Assembly: GCA_030642565.1 (NCBI GenBank)
Contig: DAOWNM010000091.1
Span: 1 to 9,226, forward strand
Source: Bacteroidota bacterium
GTDB taxonomy: Bacteria; Bacteroidota; Bacteroidia; Bacteroidales; GCA-2748055
Direction of reading: 5' to 3'
DNA length: 9,226 nt
A model generated the notes under the pieces. That model was not told the origin of the DNA, ran no database searches, and worked only from the letters and a program-made list of their open reading frames with translations. This document shows, piece by piece, positions 1-5,124 of the stretch; within the stretch, counting starts at the first letter, position 1; each line of letters starts with the position of its first letter. The position numbers and the translations under genes are program-made.

Positions 1-90
1 AAATGGTTTCTCTCCTTCCTGATGCTGGTAGGCAGATTGGAACTCTTTACGGTACTGGTGCTTTTCTCCCCAATGTTCTGGAGAAGGTAG
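1..90 (+). CDS. trkH: TrkH-family potassium uptake protein, C-terminal end (partial)
   Basis: This is the 3' end of a gene that starts outside the window; 29 codons and a TAG stop at 88-90 are visible. The frame reads KWFLSFLMLVGRLELFTVLV and ends LFSPMFWRR. The stretch MLVGRLELFTVLVLFSP matches the last transmembrane helix of TrkH/KtrB potassium channel subunits, where the Gly-Arg-Leu-Glu motif is highly conserved. The family works in the inner membrane with a cytosolic TrkA/KtrA nucleotide-binding subunit to take up K+. A trkA partner would be expected upstream but is not in view. The gene converges on the leftward YciO-family gene, with remnant sequence between them. Only the tail is seen, so the assignment rests on one motif plus hydrophobicity. 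Confidence 0.8.
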   Translation, partial: KWFLSFLMLVGRLELFTVLVLFSPMFWRR

Positions 91-218
91 GCTCCTTTCC
101 CTATACCCCTGACCATCCAGACCCGTTTGATTCCCGATCCCACAGACCGTTCTACGATCTCTTCGGTCAATTTCGGGGGAACTGCCAGGATCAGGTTCTC
201 CACATCGCCTGGAAGATT
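87..218 (-). pseudogene. Fragment of a CoA-binding-domain protein gene (probable remnant)
   Basis: Immediately after the TAG stop of the YciO-family gene, the same minus-strand frame continues open for about 44 codons that read like protein. It contains GDVENLILAVPPK followed by IKRVWMVRGIGKGA. This resembles the middle of small Rossmann-type CoA-binding proteins, where a 'DxVxLxVPP' strand is followed by 'GIKRVWMHxSFGKGS'. The N-terminal nucleotide-binding half is absent, because YciO coding sequence lies there. The usual C-terminal part (ENGI...IPGGCP) is missing, because beyond position 90 the frame is only antisense of trkH. No good start codon or ribosome site is present. I read it as gene debris rather than an expressed gene. 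The similarity is from memory of the family, and the fragment is short. Confidence 0.42.
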
Positions 219-836
219 CTATAGTTCCACTTTACCGAGACCCTGTCTGACAACCTCAGGTTCATCGCCGCTGCAGTCGATTATTGTAGATGGTTCCATT
301 CCTCCGTATCCCCCGTCGATCACAACATCCACAAAATCACGGTACTCTTCAAAAATCAGCTCGGGATCGGTGGGATACTCCAGGATCTGGTCATCCTCTT
401 TCAGGGAGGTGGTCAGGATGGGATTGCCCAGTTGCCGGACAATCTCCAGGATAATATTGTTATCGGGGATCCTGATCCCTACAGTTTTACGTTTCTGCTT
501 GATCGATTTGGGAACCTGTGTGCTGGCGGTAAGGATAAAGGTGAAAGGACCGGGCAGGTAGGATTTCATCAGTTTGAAGGTCCTGTTGTCCACATGCCTG
601 GCAAAATCGGAGAGGTGGCTCAAATCGGAACAGATAAATGAGAACTGCGCTTTTTCAGGCTTGATCCCTTTGATTCGGGCAACCCGCTCCACAGCCCTGG
701 CTTTGGTAATGTCGCACCCCATGCCATAGACCGTATCGGTGGGATAGATGATTACACCACCATTTTGAAGCAGCTCAACAATCTTGTCGATCTGTCTCTG
801 ATCCGGACTCTTTTCATAAAGCTTCAGCATCATCAT
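219..836 (-). CDS. YciO/Sua5/YrdC-family protein, putative threonylcarbamoyl-AMP synthase
   Basis: The 205-residue protein is a single YrdC-like domain. Visible family motifs are YPTDTVYGMGCD (about residues 31-42), a basic RIKGIKPEKAQ loop (54-64), LPGPFTFIL (94-102), KTVGIRIPDN (117-126), PILTTSLK (139-146) and a terminal EPSTIIDCSGDEPEVVRQG. Proteins of this family bind ATP, threonine and bicarbonate; TsaC/Sua5 make the threonylcarbamoyl-AMP used for tRNA t6A37. The loop wording is closer to YciO than to TsaC, and the role of YciO in t6A formation is less certain. It lacks the extra C-terminal Sua5 domain, so length is normal for the short form. Translation could start at any of three consecutive ATG codons (836 down to 828). 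Upstream, TATTTTTA (861-854, minus) is one base off the Bacteroidota -7 box. The 3' end abuts a CoA-binding remnant in the same frame. Confidence 0.88.
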   Translation of the reverse strand: MMMLKLYEKSPDQRQIDKIVELLQNGGVIIYPTDTVYGMGCDITKARAVERVARIKGIKPEKAQFSFICSDLSHLSDFARHVDNRTFKLMKSYLPGPFTFILTASTQVPKSIKQKRKTVGIRIPDNNIILEIVRQLGNPILTTSLKEDDQILEYPTDPELIFEEYRDFVDVVIDGGYGGMEPSTIIDCSGDEPEVVRQGLGKVEL

Positions 837-900
837 TTATGCGATAAACCGCGTAAAAATAGTATAATAACTGTATAAATGGATCCTGTTTTGTATTCTA

Positions 901-1017
901 GGCAAATGCAACCCCGAAACCATTCACAGGAAAGCTGTGATTAAAGAGGGAAAACTGATGGATGAGCATCTCTATGCCCTGTTGAAGGATCAATGGCTGG
1001 CTTCCTCCTCCGGCTGA
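901..1017 (+). pseudogene. C-terminal remnant of a GNAT acetyltransferase gene
   Basis: On the plus strand, in the gap between the two leftward genes, a frame open from 871 reads like the end of a RimJ/RimL-type GNAT acetyltransferase. It contains IHRKAVIKEGK then MDEHLYALLKDQW, matching the usual 'G-x-x-R-x-x-x-x-x-G-K-x-x-D-x-x-x-Y-x-L-L-x-x-x-W' tail that forms the last strands of the fold. The frame ends with TGA at 1015-1017, overlapping the 3' end of the rhomboid gene (stop at 990-992) on the other strand. Upstream of about 901 the wording stops resembling GNAT, and there is a stop at 868-870, so the acetyl-CoA binding motif is missing. An ATG at 958 could only give a 19-residue peptide. 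I take it as the surviving end of a deleted gene. Confidence 0.4.
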
Positions 1018-1640
1018 TCTTCATCTGCCTGGTCCCCTTCCTGAGCCTCATTATCATCATCCAGTTCCGATCGTTCAGGCTCGGGTCCCTGGTCGCGGTA
1101 GACGATGGCCAGGACTACTCCCGAAACGGCCCCGGTAATATGAGCTTCGAAAGAGACCTCGAAATCGAATGGCAGGAGACCCCACACCATGCTGCCATAC
1201 CAGAATACCACCAACAGTGAGATGGCGGTCAGACTTCTGACGCGCCTGATTATCCCGCTCAGAAAGAGAAAGGTAGCCAGTCCGTAAATCAGTCCGGATG
1301 CTCCTATATGATAAGCCTCCCTTCCTACACCCCATAACAGAATACCTCCCATCAGGTAGATCAGGCCCCAGATCTTATAGGCAATATCGCGATAGAAGTA
1401 AAAAAGTGCCAGGCTAAGCAGCAACACTGGCATGGAGTTGTCAATCAGGTGTTTCCAGTTGCCATGGATCAGGGGTGAAAATAATATCCCTTGCAGACCG
1501 CTCCACTTCCTGGGGTACACTCCTCTTTCCACGAAAGAGAGCTCCATGCTGGTCTCGAAAAATTTCACTGCCCAGAGCAGCAGCAGGAAGAATCCGGGAA
1601 AAACCAGGCTGTATATAAACCGTTTCTTCTCTTCCGACAT
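990..1640 (-). CDS. Rhomboid family intramembrane serine protease
   Basis: The 216-residue membrane protein has the rhomboid catalytic layout. HGNWKHLIDNS (residues 59-69) is the conserved HxxxxH...N segment, with Asn68 in the oxyanion-hole position. HIGASG (111-116) carries the nucleophile Ser115, and EAHITGAVSG (165-174) carries the catalytic base His167. Hydrophobic helices occupy about 9-27, 70-83, 88-104, 113-131, 138-156 and 169-181, giving a six-helix rhomboid core. Such enzymes cut substrate transmembrane helices within the membrane; the substrate here is unknown. Residues about 183-216 form a strongly acidic, hydrophilic tail, presumably cytosolic. The start at 1640 gives a short charged N-terminus (MSEEKKR) before the first helix. 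The gene is divergent from rmuC across a 57-bp spacer, and a perfect -7 box lies only 4 bp before the ATG. Confidence 0.92.
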   Translation of the reverse strand: MSEEKKRFIYSLVFPGFFLLLLWAVKFFETSMELSFVERGVYPRKWSGLQGILFSPLIHGNWKHLIDNSMPVLLLSLALFYFYRDIAYKIWGLIYLMGGILLWGVGREAYHIGASGLIYGLATFLFLSGIIRRVRSLTAISLLVVFWYGSMVWGLLPFDFEVSFEAHITGAVSGVVLAIVYRDQGPEPERSELDDDNEAQEGDQADEDQPEEEASH

Positions 1641-1644
1641 ATAA

Positions 1645-1678
1645 CAAAGATATCTTTTTTCCGATTGTGCTATCTTTA
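1645..1678. promoter_or_regulatory. Divergent promoter region between rhomboid gene and rmuC
   Basis: The spacer holds a perfect 12-bp palindrome, AAAGATATCTTT, at 1646-1657. Read on the minus strand it supplies TATCTTTG (1652 down to 1645), an exact match to the Bacteroidota -7 consensus TAnnTTTG, facing the rhomboid gene. On the plus strand TATCTTTA (1671-1678) is one base off the same consensus and lies 19 bp before the rmuC ATG. TATCTTT occurs twice on the plus strand, exactly 20 bp apart (1651 and 1671). No convincing TTTG -33 box was seen at ideal spacing on either strand, so the call is tentative. Confidence 0.4.
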
Positions 1679-1697
1679 AAGAATAAAACCGGGGAAC

Positions 1698-3044
1698 ATG
1701 ATTGAAATCTTGCTGGGAATACTGATACTGCTTGCTATTGTAAATGTGGTTATTGTTCTAAGGAACAGGAAATCGGTGGATACCTGGCCTCAATTGAAGG
1801 AGGTCGAATCTTCCATCCTCAGGTTCGAAACCGTACTGGAGAAAAATGAGAGAACACTAAAGGATGAATTTGAGCGGAACCGGAGAGAGAACCAGGAGAC
1901 CGCCAAGGCCAACCGGGAGGAGTTGACCAGGTCGCTTCAATCTTTCGAGGTGAAGTTTGCCACCAATATCAAGGAGCTGAATGAATTGATCCGGCAAAAA
2001 TTCGGGGATTTTAACAAGCAGCAGATCGATAACAATAGGCTGGCTACTGACCATATGAAAGGGATCCAGGAGACTATTGAAAAGCAGCTGTTGAGTATCC
2101 GAGATGACAATACAAAGCAGCTTAACGAGATGCGGGAAACCGTTGATGAAAAGTTGCAGACAACCCTGGAAAAGAGGCTGGGAGAGTCTTTTAAGCAGGT
2201 GAGTGAAAGGCTCGAACAGGTACATAAAGGACTTGGAGAGATGCAAACCATTGCCTCCGGGGTGGGGGACCTGAAAAAGGTTCTTTCCAATGTAAAGACC
2301 AGGGGTGTGCTGGGCGAATATCAGCTGGGTAATATCCTGGAGCAGATTCTTACACCCGATCAGTACAGCATGAATGTCTCCACAAAGAAGGGAAGCCAGG
2401 CACATGTGGAGTATGCAATCAAACTGCCGGGGAAGAGTACAGATGAGGAGGTCTGGATGCCGGTGGATTCAAAATTCCCCATTGAGTCGTATGAGTTATT
2501 GCTGGTGGCATATGACCAGGAGAATCCGGAGCAGATTGAAGCAGCCCAGAAGATTCTGATAAAATCGGTGGAGGGATTTGCAAAGGATATCAGCGAAAAA
2601 TACCTCGATCCTCCCCATACCACCGACTTTGGGATTATGTTCCTTCCGGTGGAGAGCCTCTATGCTGAGGTGTTAAGGCATCCGGGACTCTTTGAAACCC
2701 TTCAGAGAACCCACAGGATCACAGTCACCGGACCCACCACACTCTCTGCTCTGCTGAACAGCCTGCAGATGGGATTCCGCACCCTGGCAGTACAAAAACG
2801 AAGCAGCGAGGTCTGGAAAGTACTGGGAGCAGTGAAGGCAGAGTTTGAAACTTTTTCAGATCACCTTAAGAAAGTGAGAAAGCAGCTGGATACCGCTACC
2901 GGTACCCTGGATAAACTTCAAACAACGCGGACCAACCAGATAGAGAGAAAACTGCGTACAGTGGAAACCCTGGATGCACCAGAATCGAAAGAGATCCTTG
3001 AACTGCCTTCCGAATCGGAAGAGAATATCCCCGAAGTTGAATAA
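1698..3044 (+). CDS. rmuC: DNA recombination protein RmuC
   Basis: The 448-residue protein has the RmuC architecture. A single N-terminal membrane helix (residues about 2-21) anchors it. A long charged heptad-rich region (about 30-185) is predicted coiled coil. The RmuC domain follows (about 188-395) with SGVGDLKKVL, TRGVLGEYQLGNILEQIL (201-218), VWMPVDSKFP (252-261) and a conserved THRITVTGPTTLSALLNSL segment (338-356). Glu207 and the Asp257-x-Lys259 pair are plausible catalytic residues if, as proposed for the family, it is a PD-(D/E)XK-type nuclease. In E. coli, loss of RmuC raises inversion at short inverted repeats. The acidic C-terminal tail (about 425-448) is outside the domain. It stands alone: divergent from the rhomboid gene and separated from the ilv operon by that operon's own promoter. 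I saw no clear terminator directly after its stop. Confidence 0.93.
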   Translation: MIEILLGILILLAIVNVVIVLRNRKSVDTWPQLKEVESSILRFETVLEKNERTLKDEFERNRRENQETAKANREELTRSLQSFEVKFATNIKELNELIRQKFGDFNKQQIDNNRLATDHMKGIQETIEKQLLSIRDDNTKQLNEMRETVDEKLQTTLEKRLGESFKQVSERLEQVHKGLGEMQTIASGVGDLKKVLSNVKTRGVLGEYQLGNILEQILTPDQYSMNVSTKKGSQAHVEYAIKLPGKSTDEEVWMPVDSKFPIESYELLLVAYDQENPEQIEAAQKILIKSVEGFAKDISEKYLDPPHTTDFGIMFLPVESLYAEVLRHPGLFETLQRTHRITVTGPTTLSALLNSLQMGFRTLAVQKRSSEVWKVLGAVKAEFETFSDHLKKVRKQLDTATGTLDKLQTTRTNQIERKLRTVETLDAPESKEILELPSESEENIPEVE

Positions 3045-3069
3045 ATTGTTATTTTTTGCACCTTTTGTG

Positions 3070-3098
3070 TTTGTGAATAGAATTAATCTCTATATTTG
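3070..3098 (+). promoter_or_regulatory. Bacteroidota-type promoter of the ilv attenuator and operon
   Basis: TATATTTG at 3091-3098 is an exact match to the -7 consensus TAnnTTTG. TTTG occurs upstream at 3070-3073 (17 bp between the boxes) and also at 3064-3067 (23 bp), either of which could serve as the -33 element. Transcription would begin near 3103-3105, giving a leader peptide with only about 11-13 nt of untranslated RNA before its ATG at 3116. It lies 26 bp past the rmuC stop, so the ilv genes have their own transcript. Confidence 0.68.
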
Positions 3099-3115
3099 AG
3101 CGATGTTTTAAAACT

Positions 3116-3184
3116 ATGCCAAACAACATTCTGCATATTCTTCTCTTGGTGGTGGTACTGGTGATTGATCCAGGGTCGACCTGA
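3116..3184 (+). CDS. Branched-chain amino acid attenuation leader peptide
   Basis: A 22-codon ORF begins at ATG 3116 and ends at TGA 3182-3184. Residues 5-17 read ILHILLLVVVLVI: 3 Ile (all ATT), 5 Leu and 4 Val, so 12 of 13 consecutive codons specify the products of the pathway encoded downstream. The peptide starts MPNN and ends DPGST. Its composition is that of an attenuation leader such as the E. coli ilvL and ilvB leaders, though not by homology. The stop codon overlaps the 5' arm of the antiterminator (3180-3190), so a ribosome that finishes the peptide masks that arm. A ribosome stalled on the Ile/Leu/Val codons (3128-3166) leaves it free. No strong Shine-Dalgarno is visible, which is common in this phylum. 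The peptide itself probably has no other function. Confidence 0.85.
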   Translation: MPNNILHILLLVVVLVIDPGST

Positions 3185-3226
3185 GAGTGGTATTTAGAAG
3201 ATAAAACATACCAAGCCATTCTCAGG
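3180..3226 (+). promoter_or_regulatory. Antiterminator hairpin of the ilv attenuator
   Basis: CCTGAGAGTGG (3180-3190) can pair along its whole length with CCATTCTCAGG (3216-3226): 11 continuous base pairs including one G-U. An alternative version pairs CCTGAGA with TCTCAGG and TGGTAT (3188-3193) with ATACCA (3208-3213). Either form uses up the 5' arm of the terminator stem (3216-3223), so the two structures exclude each other. A weak 4-bp hairpin, CAGG (3171-3174) with CCTG (3180-3183), could act as the competing early structure. Predicted outcome: ribosome stalling on the leader during branched-chain amino acid shortage favours this hairpin and readthrough into ilvD. Confidence 0.8.
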
Positions 3227-3246
3227 ATAGAGGATGGTTTTTTTTT
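3213..3246 (+). terminator. Rho-independent terminator of the ilv attenuator
   Basis: CCATTCTC (3216-3223) pairs with GAGGATGG (3230-3237) as an 8-bp stem with one U-G pair and a six-base loop (3224-3229), followed directly by nine T (3238-3246). The stem can extend by three weak pairs into the T-tract. It ends 23 bp before the ilvD ATG, so it would cut off the operon and release a leader RNA of about 140 nt when branched-chain amino acids are plentiful. Confidence 0.85.
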
Positions 3247-3269
3247 GAGAATAATACGAGGGCTGAACA

Positions 3270-5099
3270 ATGAAAATTCTATACCGGAGCCATACAAGTA
3301 CCATGGGGCGCAGAATGGCAGGGGCGAGGAGCCTCTGGCGCGCCAATGGAATGAAAGAGAGTCAGTTTGGAAAACCGGTATTTGGTATTGCCAACTCATT
3401 TACCCAGTTTGTTCCCGGTCATACCCACCTTCACCATATTGGCCAGGAGGTGAAGCAGATCTTCGAAGAGGCGGGCTATTTTGCTGCTGAATTCAATACC
3501 ATCGCCATCGATGACGGGATCGCCATGGGGCATGATGGGATGCTCTACTCACTTCCCTCCAGGGATCTGATTGCAGACAGCATCGAATATATGGCCAATG
3601 CACATAAGGTGGATGCCCTTTTTTGCATCTCCAACTGTGATAAGATCACCCCGGGTATGCAGATGGCAGCCATGCGACTGAATATACCGGTGATTTTTGT
3701 TTCGGGCGGACCCATGGAGGCGGGGCGTGATGGAGAGAGTGTCTATGACCTCATAGATTCCATGGTGATGGCGGCCGATCCATCTGTTAGCGACGAAAAG
3801 GTGGCCCGTGTAGAGAAGCTGGCGTGTCCCACCTGTGGCTCCTGTTCCGGGATGTTTACTGCCAACTCCATGAATTGCCTGAATGAGGCGATTGGACTGG
3901 CTCTTCCGGGCAACGGAACCATTGTGGCCACTCATGTGGAGCGGAATAATCTCTTTGAAAAAGCGGCTCATCATCTTATTGAAAATACTCTGAGCTATTA
4001 TGAAGAGGGGAACGAAAAGGTGCTACCGCGCTCTATCGGGACCTATGAGGCTTTTGAAAATGCCATGACCCTGGATATAGCCATGGGAGGATCTACCAAT
4101 ACGGTACTGCACCTGCTGGCCATTGCACATGAGGCCGAAGTTGATTTTGGCATGAAAGATATTGACCGCCTGTCACGTACTACGCCGGTGTTAAGTAAAG
4201 TGGCACCAAGCTCCAGCTACCATGTGGAGGATGTGAACCGGGCCGGCGGGATCATGGGTATCCTGTCGGAACTGGACCGGGGCGGACTGATCAACAGGGA
4301 TGTGAACCGGGTGGATGGGCGAACCCTGGGTGAGGCCATGGAGTGCTGCGATCTGATCAATAACCAGCCGTGCGACCGCAATGAGGAGCTCTACTCAGCG
4401 GCTCCGGGAGGTAAATTCAACCTGACCCTGGGATCGCAGGATGCCAGGTTTGAGGAGTTTGACCTGGACAGGGAGACCGGTTGTATCCGGAGTATTAAGA
4501 ATGCCTATAGCAGCGATGGGGGACTGGCCGTTCTTACAGGGAACATCGCTCTCAAGGGATCTATTGTGAAGACAGCTGGTGTTTCAGAGAAGGTACTTCA
4601 GTTTGAAGGTCCTGCCAAGGTATATGACTCACAGGATGATGCCTGTGATGCCATTCTTGAAGGCAGGGTGAAGGCCGGGGATGTGGTGGTGATCCGCTAC
4701 GAGGGACCAAAGGGAGGGCCCGGTATGCAGGAGATGCTCTATCCCACAACCTATATAAAGTCGAGGCAACTGGGAGAAAAATGTGCACTGATTACAGATG
4801 GTCGTTTTTCCGGGGGTACATCCGGACTCTCCATCGGTCATATTTCGCCCGAAGCAGCAGATGGTGGTGCCATCGGACTTATCAGGGATGGTGATATGAT
4901 CCGAATCGATATTCCTGCCCGATCCATGGATCTGCTCCTGAATGATGAGGAGCTGGAGCAGCGAAGGAGAGAGGCCGATAGCACTCCCGAAGGATGGAAA
5001 CCGGTGAGGGAACGTGAAGTGTCCAAAGCCCTGAAAGCCTATGCCAGCATGGTATCGTCGGCAGACAGAGGAGCCATCAGGCAACTTGATGAATCTTAA
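3270..5099 (+). CDS. ilvD: Dihydroxy-acid dehydratase IlvD
   Basis: This enzyme dehydrates 2,3-dihydroxy-isovalerate and 2,3-dihydroxy-3-methylvalerate to the 2-keto acids that give valine (and leucine) and isoleucine. The 609-residue product is collinear with E. coli IlvD (616 residues) from the start (YRSHTSTMGRRMAGAR against YRSATTTHGRNMAGAR). Key segments are NSFTQFVPGHTH (42-53), DDGIAMGH (81-88), SNCDKITPGM (121-130, with Cys123, Asp124 and Lys125), ACPTCGSCSGMFTANSMNC (185-203), and the C-terminal YEGPKGGPGMQEMLYP and DGRFSGGTSGLSIGH. The cysteines fit iron-sulfur cluster binding and Asp/Lys fit the Mg2+ site. The start at 3270 is supported by GAGGG at 3258-3262, 7 bp upstream. It is the first gene of the operon and lies 23 bp after the attenuator terminator, so its expression should depend directly on the leader. 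No defects were seen. Confidence 0.97.
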   Translation: MKILYRSHTSTMGRRMAGARSLWRANGMKESQFGKPVFGIANSFTQFVPGHTHLHHIGQEVKQIFEEAGYFAAEFNTIAIDDGIAMGHDGMLYSLPSRDLIADSIEYMANAHKVDALFCISNCDKITPGMQMAAMRLNIPVIFVSGGPMEAGRDGESVYDLIDSMVMAADPSVSDEKVARVEKLACPTCGSCSGMFTANSMNCLNEAIGLALPGNGTIVATHVERNNLFEKAAHHLIENTLSYYEEGNEKVLPRSIGTYEAFENAMTLDIAMGGSTNTVLHLLAIAHEAEVDFGMKDIDRLSRTTPVLSKVAPSSSYHVEDVNRAGGIMGILSELDRGGLINRDVNRVDGRTLGEAMECCDLINNQPCDRNEELYSAAPGGKFNLTLGSQDARFEEFDLDRETGCIRSIKNAYSSDGGLAVLTGNIALKGSIVKTAGVSEKVLQFEGPAKVYDSQDDACDAILEGRVKAGDVVVIRYEGPKGGPGMQEMLYPTTYIKSRQLGEKCALITDGRFSGGTSGLSIGHISPEAADGGAIGLIRDGDMIRIDIPARSMDLLLNDEELEQRRREADSTPEGWKPVREREVSKALKAYASMVSSADRGAIRQLDES

Positions 5100-5124
5100 C
5101 ACAGAACCACAAAATTATAACAGC

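Noticed and set aside
127..561. 144-codon plus-strand ORF opposite the YciO-family gene
   Set aside because: Its sequence is low-quality Ser/Pro/Arg-rich antisense, and the minus frame carries clear YrdC motifs.
1857..2405. 182-codon minus-strand ORF inside rmuC
   Set aside because: It is antisense of the coiled-coil region of rmuC; Leu-rich content is expected from the complement of Glu/Gln/Lys codons.
3045..3269. T-box or other riboswitch in the ilvD leader
   Set aside because: No T-box sequence (AGGGTGGnACCGCG type) or specifier layout is present; the leader peptide and alternative hairpins explain it fully.
3049..3399. 116-codon minus-strand ORF across the rmuC-ilvD gap
   Set aside because: It spans the attenuator and the start of ilvD and resembles no family; the structures on the plus strand explain the region.
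5041..5124. Longer ilvB start at 5041 (605 residues)
   Set aside because: It would begin 59 bp inside ilvD and add residues with no family counterpart; 5125, or possibly 5089, fits better.
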